Below, in pieces: positions 42,632 to 50,981 of a stretch of 64,000 bases of DNA. The DNA is taken from positions 248,001-312,000 of the forward strand of contig NZ_ATLO01000042.1 of assembly GCF_000416235.1 (NCBI RefSeq), written 5' to 3'. The first letter of the stretch is position 1, and each line of letters opens with the position of its first letter. The position numbers and the translations under genes are program-made. The notes under the pieces were generated by a model that saw nothing but the letters and a program-made list of their open reading frames with translations, was not told the origin of the DNA and searched no databases. Source of the stretch: Pseudomonas sp. CFII64. Its GTDB lineage: Bacteria > Pseudomonadota > Gammaproteobacteria > Pseudomonadales > Pseudomonadaceae.

Positions 42632-42809
42632 CAGTTATTCACTCCTGGGTCTAAACACGGGTGTGCCTGGTGTTTCTGATTTTTCTTATAAGTTGCCGCA
42701 TGCGCGGCAACTGGATTGCTGCCTAATTATGATCAAGCTAACTAATCAGTCATGACTAAAACAGCTATTGCCGTCTGTTGCCAGGCAAACGACGGACTTA
42801 AACGTTTCA

Positions 42810-44492
42810 TCAGATCTTGAACTGGCGAACCAGGCTGTTGAGGTTAGCGCCCAGCGATGACACCTCGCGCATAGTGCGTGCGCTCTGCTCGGTTTCGTCG
42901 GCAAGGCTTTCCACCGCGCCGGCGATTTGATGCACGCTGCGGTTGATCTCTTCGGCGACCGAGGTCTGCTCTTCCGCTGCGCTGGCAATCTGCGCGTTCA
43001 TCGCGTTGATCGTGCCGATCAAACCCGAGATCGAATCCAGTGACGCGCCGACCGCATTGGTCTGCTGATTGGCGCCCTCGCCTGCTTCGGTTGAACGCTG
43101 CATGGCGGCCACTGAAGCCGTGGTGCCCGCCTCAAGCCGGGTGATCATGCCCTGGATTTCCTGGGTGCTCTGCTGGGTACGACTGGCCAGCGCGCGCACT
43201 TCATCGGCAACTACCGCAAAGCCGCGACCGGCTTCACCGGCACGCGCCGCTTCGATTGCGGCGTTGAGCGCCAACAGGTTGGTCTGGTCCGCGATGGAGC
43301 GAATCACGTCGAGCACCGAAACAATGGAACGCACGTCTTGCTGCAGGCTGTCGAGGCTGGTCCCGCTCAAACGGATATCAGAGACCAACGCGCTCATGCC
43401 GAGAATGTTGTTGCCCACCACTTTGCGCGCCGCATGCCCTTGCTGATCGGTCTCAGCGGCCGCTTCGGCGGCACGTTGGGCACTCATTGCGACTTCCTGG
43501 GCGGCAGACGACATTTCGTTGATGGCGGTTGCGACCTGATCAGTCTCGTTGCGCTGGCGCTGCATCGCTTGCTCGGAGCGCAAGGTCTGTTGAGTCGCTT
43601 GAACCACGAGGCCGTCCAGTTCGGTGGTCATCTGCGCCACCTGCCGGACCATGGCGTGGATCTTGTCGACGAACCGGTTGAACGACATTGCCAGATCGCC
43701 CAGTTCATCGCTGCTGGTGATCGCCAGACGATGAGTGAGATCCCCGTCACCGGCGGCGATGTCATCCAGATTGGTCTTGAGCATGCGCAGCGGACGAACG
43801 ACACCGTTGGCGGTCCAGATACCCGCAGCGGCGGTCACCAGCAACAACACCAGGGTCACGAGAAAGATGCTACCCAGCAAATCACGGGTGCGCTCAGTCA
43901 CCGCAGCCTGCTCCACGAGCATGGCGGCGTCGATGTCATCCATATTGATGGCACTGCCGAGCACCATGTCCCATTTTTCCAGGTAAACCGTGTAGCCAAG
44001 CTTGGGAACCTGAACGGTCTCCTGGCCAGGCTTGGGCGCAGCGTAATCGACATAGTGCTTGCCGTTTTTAGCCACTTCCACAAACGTCTGGTAGTGGTAT
44101 GAACCGTCGGGATCCTTGGTGTCCCAGAAACTCTTGCCTACACCTGCTGTACTGTCGCCACGGAAGATACGCACGCCTTTGCCGTCGTAGCCGAAGAAGT
44201 AGCCCTCTTCCCCGAACTTGACCGGCTTCAGGACCTCCAGCGCTTTGTCGCGAGCGGCCATATCGCCATTGGCCGAAGCGTCATGCAGGGGCTTGATGGT
44301 GGTCAGCGCGATGTCCACGTAGTTCTTCAGGATTTCGCGGTTGCGCTGGACCAGACTGTCGCGGGTTTCACGCATTTCCTGATCAGCGCTGCTCTGTAAC
44401 ATCCACGACGCAAGGCCGCTGATGATCAATGCGAACAACAAAGCGGGGATGATGGCTAAGCACAGCAACTTGTGTTTGACGGTAAGTTTCAT
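42810..44492 (-). CDS. Methyl-accepting chemotaxis protein with single Cache sensor
   Basis: A 560-residue chemoreceptor. First membrane helix about 10-32 (LLCLAIIPALLFALIISGLASWM), periplasmic sCache_2-type sensor about 35-200 (EEGYFFGYDGKGVRIFRGD, GKSFWDTKDPDGSYHYQ, GYTVYLEKWDMVLGSAI), second helix about 208-230, HAMP, then the signalling hairpin with the conserved tip (IADQTNLLALNAAIEAARAG, GFAVVADEVRALA). No C-terminal CheR-docking pentapeptide is present; the protein ends in LVRQFKI. ATG 44492 gives the normal N-terminus with AGGAGG upstream. sCache_2 receptors often sense short organic acids; the ligand here is not known. Confidence 0.93.
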   Translation of the reverse strand: MKLTVKHKLLCLAIIPALLFALIISGLASWMLQSSADQEMRETRDSLVQRNREILKNYVDIALTTIKPLHDASANGDMAARDKALEVLKPVKFGEEGYFFGYDGKGVRIFRGDSTAGVGKSFWDTKDPDGSYHYQTFVEVAKNGKHYVDYAAPKPGQETVQVPKLGYTVYLEKWDMVLGSAINMDDIDAAMLVEQAAVTERTRDLLGSIFLVTLVLLLVTAAAGIWTANGVVRPLRMLKTNLDDIAAGDGDLTHRLAITSSDELGDLAMSFNRFVDKIHAMVRQVAQMTTELDGLVVQATQQTLRSEQAMQRQRNETDQVATAINEMSSAAQEVAMSAQRAAEAAAETDQQGHAARKVVGNNILGMSALVSDIRLSGTSLDSLQQDVRSIVSVLDVIRSIADQTNLLALNAAIEAARAGEAGRGFAVVADEVRALASRTQQSTQEIQGMITRLEAGTTASVAAMQRSTEAGEGANQQTNAVGASLDSISGLIGTINAMNAQIASAAEEQTSVAEEINRSVHQIAGAVESLADETEQSARTMREVSSLGANLNSLVRQFKI

Positions 44493-44765
44493 GAACGAGA
44501 TGCCCTCCTGGTGAGTGTGGTTTTTGAGCGTATCGGCGCTGTAAGACCTATCTTGAAAAAATAGCTGGAATTTTGGCGCCAATATTTAGTTGCTGGCCAT
44601 TTAACATCATGAATCGTGCGGTTACAACAAAAGCAGCAGCAGACGGCCATGGACGGAAGCTATAAATCATTGGGCAGCGGGACATCAGCCTGAGCATTCC
44701 AACGGAACCGACGGGTATGAAATGCGCTCTTTATTTCAATTGACTCATCGCGCACGGAGGTCGCA

Positions 44766-45668
44766 ATGCTCAAGAATATCGACGCAGGTGTGCTCAACAT
44801 TACCTTTGATGAAGCCGGGCCAAGCGATGGCTGGCCGGTGATATTGCTCCACGGCTTTCCCTACGACATCCACGCCTATGACCCAGTCATCCCGATCCTG
44901 GTGGGGCATGGTGCAAGAGTCATTACCCCGTACCTCAGAGGGTTCGGCCCGACTCGTTTTCTGGACGAGACCACGCCACGTTCAGGCCAGCAAGCAGCCA
45001 TCGGCCATGACCTTCTCAAACTGATCAACGCGCTCCAGTTGGACGCGGCTTATCTGGTCGGATACGACTGGGGCGGCCGAGCGGCGTGTATCGTCGCGGC
45101 GTTGTGGCCAGAGCGAGTGCTCGGCCTCGTCAGCATTGGCGCGTACGCGATTCAGGACATCGCATCGGCAATGAAGCCGCAGAAACCAGAGGCCGAATTT
45201 CCGTACTGGTATCAGTACTACTTCCACAGTGAAAGAGGCCGTAACGCACTGACCGAGAATCGCCGGGCGCTGTGTCATTTGCTCTGGCAGCAATGGTCGC
45301 CCACCTGGAAATTCTCGGAGAGCAGCTTCGAGCGATCGGCGCGGTCTTTCGATAATCCGGATTTCGTCGACGTGGTCATTCACTCCTACCGGCATCGATT
45401 CGGGCTTGTGCAGGGGGATCCCGCCTATGCACAAACCGAAGCCGAACTGGCCAGCTTGCCACCCATCCAGACACCGACCTTTGCCCTCGATGGCGCCGAC
45501 AGCGGTTTCTCACCAGACGGCACTGGCGCGCACGCCGAACGGTTCACCGGGCACTATCAGCACCGCATGATCGCCGGCGCCGGGCACAACGTCCCACAGG
45601 AAAAACCCGTGGAGCTGGCCGCCGTTATCGTTGCACTGAAAAACCACGTCTCGCGCAATATTCAGTGA
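44766..45668 (+). CDS. Alpha/beta hydrolase, epoxide hydrolase/haloalkane dehalogenase-like
   Basis: A 300-residue alpha/beta hydrolase. VILLHGFPYD carries the oxyanion HGFP motif, VGYDWGGRAA places an Asp rather than a Ser at the nucleophile elbow, and AGAGHNVPQEKP holds the catalytic His. An Asp nucleophile points to epoxide hydrolase, haloacetate dehalogenase or similar chemistry rather than esterase activity. ACGGAGGT precedes the ATG. It is followed after 54 bases by a small conserved gene in the same direction. Substrate unknown. Confidence 0.88.
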   Translation: MLKNIDAGVLNITFDEAGPSDGWPVILLHGFPYDIHAYDPVIPILVGHGARVITPYLRGFGPTRFLDETTPRSGQQAAIGHDLLKLINALQLDAAYLVGYDWGGRAACIVAALWPERVLGLVSIGAYAIQDIASAMKPQKPEAEFPYWYQYYFHSERGRNALTENRRALCHLLWQQWSPTWKFSESSFERSARSFDNPDFVDVVIHSYRHRFGLVQGDPAYAQTEAELASLPPIQTPTFALDGADSGFSPDGTGAHAERFTGHYQHRMIAGAGHNVPQEKPVELAAVIVALKNHVSRNIQ

Positions 45669-45722
45669 ACCCGTCCAGCAACGGAATGCCTATAGCTAAA
45701 CCCTACAAACCAAGGAACAACG

Positions 45723-45914
45723 ATGAACCTGTCTGACGCATTTCAAGTGGTGGAATCGCTCTCCGCAAACGATGCCAATCATAAAATCCAGAGTGGCTGG
45801 ACGCTGCTTGCGGTGGTGACCACTTCCCACCCGAACGGCGAACTGCATCCGTGCTACGTGTTGGGCAAAGCCAAACACGCTGAAACGACGAGTAGCGCGC
45901 AGCAGTCGACGTGA
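45723..45914 (+). CDS. Small conserved hypothetical protein
   Basis: A 63-residue protein not recognised by function. AAGGA precedes the ATG by about eight bases. The core IQSGWTLLAVVTTSHPNGEL followed by HPCYVLGK looks like short proteins I remember as widespread hypothetical genes in Pseudomonas, which argues it is real. It may form a small beta-sheet fold. It follows the alpha/beta hydrolase gene and could share its transcript. Confidence 0.6.
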   Translation: MNLSDAFQVVESLSANDANHKIQSGWTLLAVVTTSHPNGELHPCYVLGKAKHAETTSSAQQST

Positions 45915-45954
45915 AGCGGGCACACGGATGAACGGGAGGGTCGAAATCTGCGCT

Positions 45955-46704
45955 TCAGACCGCAGGACTTCGTTCCCTTCTCATTTGCGTCACCAAGGTA
46001 AACCGATCTTCAGGGTGGGTGGTTTCCGACACAACCATCACGGCGCCCTCCTCGTCCCGATATTGTCGAATGATGTTCAAACCTGGCGAGCCCGCTTCGG
46101 CGTTGAGGCTTTTGGCAATATCGGCCGTCAGCAGCACGGCACGCACTTGTTGGTCCACCACGTCGATATGCCGACCGAAATGTTGCTCGATCAACGCTGC
46201 GATCAACTCATCCGGATGCTGCTCGGCCAATTCGATGACTGCTGAGTAAGTGTCCTGGGCGTAGACGTCAGTCCAGCACAGCGGCGCGCGCAGGTTTTGT
46301 TCGTCGACCCGAATACTCGAAACGCAAAAGTAGTGCTCGCCTGGAATCAGTCCCAAGCGGCGCGCCAAGGCGATGTCCGCGACAAAATGGTGGACCTTTT
46401 GAATGCTGCGAACCTGGGTTTCCGCCAGGTGTACCAGATCAGACACCGATGCCAGCGACTGCGAATAACCGCCCTTGGGCGATGCGGCTTCGACTCGCGT
46501 ACCCACCCGTTTGCGCCGCGAAACCAGCCCTTGGTTCTGTAACTGGGTGATGGCCGCGCGCACCGTGTGTCGGCTCACTTCGTAGAGTTCGCACAGCTCG
46601 AACTCGGTGGGCAGCAGCGTGCCCACCGGGTAACCACCGCTGGCGATCTTCTCAATCAAGTCCTTTGCAACGACTGCATAGCGCGTCTGGTTCATACCTT
46701 TCAT
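45955..46704 (-). CDS. GntR-family regulator with UTRA domain (HutC type)
   Basis: A 249-residue regulator: winged helix at about 5-70 (VAKDLIEKIASGGYPVGTLLPTEFELCELYEVSRHTVRAAITQL in segments) and a UTRA effector domain (about 90-240; EHYFCVSSIRVDEQNLRAPL, PGLNIIRQYRDEEGAVMVVSE). It is divergent from a fumarase-superfamily lyase and a dicarboxylate symporter, with a perfect palindrome in the 107-base gap, so it most probably represses both sides until a substrate or intermediate binds. ATG 46704 is chosen; another Met lies three codons later. Confidence 0.92.
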   Translation of the reverse strand: MKGMNQTRYAVVAKDLIEKIASGGYPVGTLLPTEFELCELYEVSRHTVRAAITQLQNQGLVSRRKRVGTRVEAASPKGGYSQSLASVSDLVHLAETQVRSIQKVHHFVADIALARRLGLIPGEHYFCVSSIRVDEQNLRAPLCWTDVYAQDTYSAVIELAEQHPDELIAALIEQHFGRHIDVVDQQVRAVLLTADIAKSLNAEAGSPGLNIIRQYRDEEGAVMVVSETTHPEDRFTLVTQMRRERSPAV

Positions 46705-46761
46705 CAGTCCCGAGCGATCACCGAGTTGACAGTGTATCAGCGAGCACGTAAGAATTATGTA

Positions 46762-46782
46762 CGGACATATTTAATATGTCCG
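46762..46782. promoter_or_regulatory. Perfect palindrome, candidate UTRA-GntR operator
   Basis: CGGACATAT (46762-46770) and ATATGTCCG (46774-46782) are exact inverted repeats around TTA, midway between the divergent regulator and lyase genes. Confidence 0.7.
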
Positions 46783-46811
46783 ATCAATAACAACATATTC
46801 AGGATGTCCTC

Positions 46812-48167
46812 ATGTCCAGCACTGTCTTTGACTCCGCCCTGTTCCGCGACATGTTCGGTACTGCCGAAATGCGCGGCGTGTTTTCCGACCAAGCCCTGAT
46901 CGAACGCTACATCGAAGTGGAAGTGGCGCTGGCCCGCGCCGAAGCACGCTGCGGCGTGATCCCCGCCGAAGCTGCCGAGCAGATTGCGCAACTGGCGACC
47001 TACGCGTCCCTCGACATGGCGCTGATGCAGCACGAGACCGAAATCGTCGGCTACCCGATTCTGCCGCTGGTTGAGCAACTGTCGAAAACCTGCGGTGAAG
47101 CCGGGCGTTACGTGCACTGGGGGGCTACGACTCAGGACATCATGGACACCGCTGTCGTGCTGCAAGTGCGTGCCGCGTTGGCCATTGTCGAACGCGATAT
47201 CCAGGCCGTACGCGGTTTGCTGGCCGACCTTGCCAAACGCTATCGCGATACGCCAATGGCCGGCCGCACCCATCTGCAACATGCACTGCCAATCACCTTT
47301 GGCTACAAATGCGCGGTCTGGCTGAGCATGTTCGACCGCCATGCCGAACGCCTGGTCGAGCTGCGTCCTCGGGTGGAGATCGGGCAATTCGCCGGCGCCG
47401 CTGGCACGCTGGCATCACTGGGCGACAAAGGTCTGGAAGTTCAGGAAGCCTTGATGGCCGAGCTGGGGCTGGGCGTGCCGCAAGCCACCTGGCACGTTGC
47501 CCGCGACGGCCTCGCTGAAACCCTTAACTTCCTCGGCCTGGTCACCGGTTCGCTGGGTAAGGTCGCGCTGGACGTGATGATGATGATGACCAGCGAGCTG
47601 GGTGAGGTGTACGAACCTTTCGTCAAAGGTCGTGGCGCGAGCAGCACCATGCCGCAGAAGCGAAATCCGATCTCCTGCGAATTGATGTACGCCGCCGCCA
47701 AGGGTGTTCGGCAACACGCCGGGCTGATGCTCGACGCCATGATTCAGGACTTTGAGCGTTCGACCGGCCCGTGGCAGGCCGAGTGGATCGCCATTCCCGA
47801 AGCCTTCGCCCTGAGCGCTGCGTCCCTGGGCCAGGCCAAATTCATGCTCGCTGGACTGGAAGTGCGCACCGAGCGCATGCGCCAGAACCTGGACATGACC
47901 CAAGGCCTGATCGTCGCCGAAGCCGTAATGATGGGCCTCGCCCCGGCGCTCGGCCGTCAGGTGGCGCATGACGTGGTGTATGCCGCGTGCCGCATGGCCA
48001 ACGATCAGGGCACCAGCCTGCTGGATGCGTTGCTGGCTCAAGGTGAAGCCACCGCGCAACTGGATATCGAGGAACTCAAGCGCCTCACCGATCCAGCCAA
48101 TTATCTGGGCCTCGCACCGCAGATGGTCGATATCGCCCTGGCGCGAGAAGGCTCCGTCAAACGCTGA
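46812..48167 (+). CDS. Fumarase/aspartase-superfamily lyase (adenylosuccinate lyase / PcaB-like)
   Basis: A 451-residue lyase of the superfamily that contains adenylosuccinate lyase, argininosuccinate lyase and 3-carboxymuconate cycloisomerase. Conserved blocks: VHWGATTQDIMDTA, AGRTHLQHALPITFG (catalytic His) and GRGASSTMPQKRNPIS, the flexible signature loop. The purine and pca contexts are absent. The gene is followed by a C4-dicarboxylate-type symporter and is controlled by a UTRA regulator, which suggests cleavage of an imported substituted succinate or aspartate to fumarate. That substrate class is inference. AGGATG precedes the start. Confidence 0.88.
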   Translation: MSSTVFDSALFRDMFGTAEMRGVFSDQALIERYIEVEVALARAEARCGVIPAEAAEQIAQLATYASLDMALMQHETEIVGYPILPLVEQLSKTCGEAGRYVHWGATTQDIMDTAVVLQVRAALAIVERDIQAVRGLLADLAKRYRDTPMAGRTHLQHALPITFGYKCAVWLSMFDRHAERLVELRPRVEIGQFAGAAGTLASLGDKGLEVQEALMAELGLGVPQATWHVARDGLAETLNFLGLVTGSLGKVALDVMMMMTSELGEVYEPFVKGRGASSTMPQKRNPISCELMYAAAKGVRQHAGLMLDAMIQDFERSTGPWQAEWIAIPEAFALSAASLGQAKFMLAGLEVRTERMRQNLDMTQGLIVAEAVMMGLAPALGRQVAHDVVYAACRMANDQGTSLLDALLAQGEATAQLDIEELKRLTDPANYLGLAPQMVDIALAREGSVKR

Positions 48168-48233
48168 TCTTCACCGGGTTCGGCATGACCGGGCCCGCTT
48201 TTCTCTGCCAATAAGAACAACGAGATCGAAGAC

Positions 48234-49535
48234 ATGTCCACGACTGCAAAAAAACCGTTTTACCGGGATCTGACCTTCCAGGTCATCGCCGCCATGCTGC
48301 TGGGTATCGCCTTTGGCTTCCTGGCCCCGGAGCTGGCTGCCAAGTTCAAAATCCTTGGCGATATCTTCCTCAAGCTGATCAAGACGGCGGTCGCACCGCT
48401 GGTATTTTTTACCGTGGTGCATGGCATTGCCTCGGCCGGTGATATCAAGCGCGTCGGCAAGGTCGGTTTACGCGCGCTGATTTACTTTGAAGTGGTCTCG
48501 ACCATCGCTCTGGCCCTTGGTCTGCTGTGGGGCAACCTGTTGAGCATCGGTTCGGGCATGCATGACGCGCATCCGAGCAGCGCTACTGCAGCGGCGGCCA
48601 GCGCGGCGGTCGCCAAAGGGCACGCCCCGGCGTCGACCATGGATTTCATCTACGGCATCTTCCCGGACAACTTCGTTGGCGCTTTCTCCGGGGGCCAACT
48701 CCTGCAAGTACTGGTGATTTCTGTGCTGTTCGGCTTCGCCCTGCTGGCCCTCAAGCCTGAGCGTCGCGCGGTTATCGAAGAGGGGTTGAGTCGTATCTCG
48801 GAGTGCTTCTTCGAGTTCATCAACCTGATCATGAAGATCGCCCCGCTTGGCGCGTTCGGTTCGGTGGCTTACGCCGTCGGCAGCAACGGCACAGCGGTGC
48901 TGATGTCGCTGGCCAATCTGGTGCTGATGTTCTACGTGGCGATTGCCTTCTTCATTTTCGTGGTACTCGGCATCGTCTGCCGCTTGTCCGGGTTCAGCCT
49001 GTGGCGCTTCCTGAAGTACATCAAGGATGAAATTTTCATTGTGTTGGGCACTGCTTCATCTGAAAGCGCTCTGCCCAGACTGCTTCAGAAACTGGAGAAG
49101 TTTGGTTGCTCCAAGCAGAGCGTCGGTCTGGTACTGCCCACCGGCTATGCATTCAACCTCGATGGCACCTCGATCTACATGTCGCTGGGCGTGCTGTTCA
49201 TTGCCAATGCCTACGGCGTGCCGATGACCTGGGAGCAGCAATTGGGCACGGTGGCCATCATGCTGGTGACGTCCAAAGGTGCGGCGGCCGTTTCAGGCGG
49301 CAGCTTCGTGGTCTTTGCGGCGACGGTGACCGCTATCGGCATACTGCCCGTAGAAGGCCTGGCGCTACTGTTCGGCGTCTACCGTTTCATGTCGATGGCG
49401 ATCGCTACCTGCAACACCATCGGCAACAGCGTTGCAACCGTGGTGGTTTCCAAATGGTCGGGGGAGTTCACCGAGCAGACCGCCAAAGCCGAGTACCACC
49501 GGGTATTGGGTAGAAAGTTGGAGGCTGCACTCTAA
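48234..49535 (+). CDS. Dicarboxylate/amino acid:cation symporter (DctA/GltP family)
   Basis: A 433-residue carrier of the DAACS family. The N-terminal helices (FQVIAAMLLGIAFGFLAPELA; FLKLIKTAVAPLVFFTVVHG), the serine-rich loop GTASSESALPRLLQKLEKFG, and PTGYAFNLDGTSIYMSLG with the substrate/cation motif NLDGT are all present; GNSVATVVVSKWSGEF near the end matches DctA. It imports C4-dicarboxylates or acidic amino acids with protons or sodium. It lies 66 bases after the lyase gene in the same operon and is probably the uptake step for that lyase's substrate. Confidence 0.92.
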   Translation: MSTTAKKPFYRDLTFQVIAAMLLGIAFGFLAPELAAKFKILGDIFLKLIKTAVAPLVFFTVVHGIASAGDIKRVGKVGLRALIYFEVVSTIALALGLLWGNLLSIGSGMHDAHPSSATAAAASAAVAKGHAPASTMDFIYGIFPDNFVGAFSGGQLLQVLVISVLFGFALLALKPERRAVIEEGLSRISECFFEFINLIMKIAPLGAFGSVAYAVGSNGTAVLMSLANLVLMFYVAIAFFIFVVLGIVCRLSGFSLWRFLKYIKDEIFIVLGTASSESALPRLLQKLEKFGCSKQSVGLVLPTGYAFNLDGTSIYMSLGVLFIANAYGVPMTWEQQLGTVAIMLVTSKGAAAVSGGSFVVFAATVTAIGILPVEGLALLFGVYRFMSMAIATCNTIGNSVATVVVSKWSGEFTEQTAKAEYHRVLGRKLEAAL

Positions 49536-49551
49536 ATTCAGGAGTTGCTAT

Positions 49552-49585
49552 CAATCCCTACCTTGGCTTATCAAGGCAGGGATTG
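49552..49585 (+). terminator. Hairpin after the symporter gene, probable terminator
   Basis: CAATCCCT and AGGGATTG, continued by CCTTG and CAAGG across one mismatch, form a 13-pair stem around GCTTAT, 17 bases after the symporter stop. No T-run follows directly, so termination efficiency is uncertain. Confidence 0.5.
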
Positions 49586-49740
49586 AGCCTGCGCAACTTT
49601 TACATAGAGTTTTTCGAAGTAAAAACCGAATCCGTTACTTGGTTTGGCATTAAACCATTTGTGGATCAGTCCTTGCCTATTACAACGGCGCTTCTATATT
49701 CAACTGAGTTTGATACTTCTCACTCATTGAAGAAGCGTCC

Positions 49741-50337
49741 ATGACACCACTTCACTCACTGATCATTTGCGAATATTGCGACGCGGTCTACGACACCGCC
49801 CCGCTGCTCAAACAGCAAAAAGCCTACTGTGTCTGCTGCGGTGCCGTCATCCAGCGTTACTCCGCCGTTACGCTGCAACAGCGAATGGCCTTATGTGTAA
49901 CTGCCGCTGTCTTATTGGTTTTCGCCAACTTCTATCCGGTGATGAGTATCAGTTTGCAAGGGTTGAAAAACTCGGCGACGTTATGGGATTCCGTCGCTGC
50001 CCTGAGTAACGGCCCTATTCTGTTCATTGCGCTGGTGGCGGGCATTTCGATTATCGTCGCGCCTGTGTTGCAGGTCATTCTATTGATTTGGGTGTTAGCG
50101 TTTGCCATGGCCAGGCGGCGCGCCCCTGCTTTCAGCTTTTGCATGCGCTGGCTGGAATCGTTGCGCCCCTGGAGCATGCTCGAAGTCTGCCTGTTGGGTG
50201 CCATGGTCGCGGTATTCAAGCTGGCCGGACTGCTTGACGTCGTGCCGGGTATCGGGTTGGCCGCGCTGGCCGCACTGAGCATCCTCATGATCAAGATCGC
50301 CGGACGTGACATCCGGGCATTATGGAATCAACCGTGA
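49741..50337 (+). CDS. pqiA: Paraquat-inducible protein A, first half-protein
   Basis: A 198-residue inner-membrane protein of the PqiA family, part of the Pqi MCE system that moves lipids between inner and outer membrane. It has an N-terminal zinc-ribbon-like module (ICEYC, YCVCCG) and four predicted membrane helices (for example RMALCVTAAVLLVFANFYPVM). In E. coli PqiA is one protein with two such modules; here they are two genes, this one overlapping the next by 16 bases. It starts the pqiA-pqiA-pqiB-pqiC operon. Confidence 0.9.
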   Translation: MTPLHSLIICEYCDAVYDTAPLLKQQKAYCVCCGAVIQRYSAVTLQQRMALCVTAAVLLVFANFYPVMSISLQGLKNSATLWDSVAALSNGPILFIALVAGISIIVAPVLQVILLIWVLAFAMARRRAPAFSFCMRWLESLRPWSMLEVCLLGAMVAVFKLAGLLDVVPGIGLAALAALSILMIKIAGRDIRALWNQP

Positions 50338-50981
50338 ACACGCCGCCGCGAGCAGCGGATCTGAACCTGTGTCTGTGCCACAGCTGCGGCCGGGCTTGCG
50401 ACGCTACCAGCCATCCGCAACAGTGCGACCGCTGCGGGGCGCCCTTGCACGCGATCAAACCCGATTCATTGACGCGCACCTGGGCCTATTTGCTGGCCGC
50501 ATTGATTCTCTATGTGCCCGCCAATCTGCTGCCGGTGATGAACACCAGCATGCTCGGCAGCGGCGCTGACAGCACGATCATCTCGGGCGTACTGGAATTC
50601 TGGGAGGCCGGCGCCTGGGACATCGCCGCGATTATCTTTATTGCCAGCATTGGCGTGCCTGCGATCAAGTTTGGCGCATTGACGCTGCTGCTGATCACCT
50701 CGCAACGGGGCAGCAGTTGGGCTTGCCGACAACGTTCGAAGTTATTTCGCTTTGTCGAACTGGTGGGCTATTGGTCCATGCTGGATGTGCTGGTGGTCGC
50801 GCTCGTGGCAGCGTTGGTCAAATTCGATGCGTTGGGCGATATCGAACCTCGGGTGGGGATCCTGTTTTTCGGCATGGTCGTGGTCTTCACCATGCTCTCG
50901 GCCATGAGCTTCGACCCGCGCCTGATCTGGCGGACCGCACCGGCTACTGCACCAGACAGGCCAGCCCACCATGGCCCTTGA
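50322..50981 (+). CDS. pqiA: Paraquat-inducible protein A, second half-protein
   Basis: A 219-residue PqiA-family membrane protein corresponding to the second half of E. coli PqiA. It has a cysteine-rich N-terminus (LCLCHSCGRAC, QCDRCGAPLH) and four membrane helices (WAYLLAALILYVPANLLPVM, FIASIGVPAIKFGALTLLLI, VELVGYWSMLDVLVVALVAA, ILFFGMVVVFTMLSAM). It overlaps the previous gene by 16 bases and the following pqiB by 11, so all three are coupled. It probably supports the MCE protein PqiB in the inner membrane. Confidence 0.9.
   Translation: MESTVNTPPRAADLNLCLCHSCGRACDATSHPQQCDRCGAPLHAIKPDSLTRTWAYLLAALILYVPANLLPVMNTSMLGSGADSTIISGVLEFWEAGAWDIAAIIFIASIGVPAIKFGALTLLLITSQRGSSWACRQRSKLFRFVELVGYWSMLDVLVVALVAALVKFDALGDIEPRVGILFFGMVVVFTMLSAMSFDPRLIWRTAPATAPDRPAHHGP

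Noticed and set aside
46812..48167. Housekeeping purB or pcaB
   Set aside because: Neighbours are a UTRA regulator and a dicarboxylate symporter, not purine or protocatechuate genes; only the superfamily is claimed.
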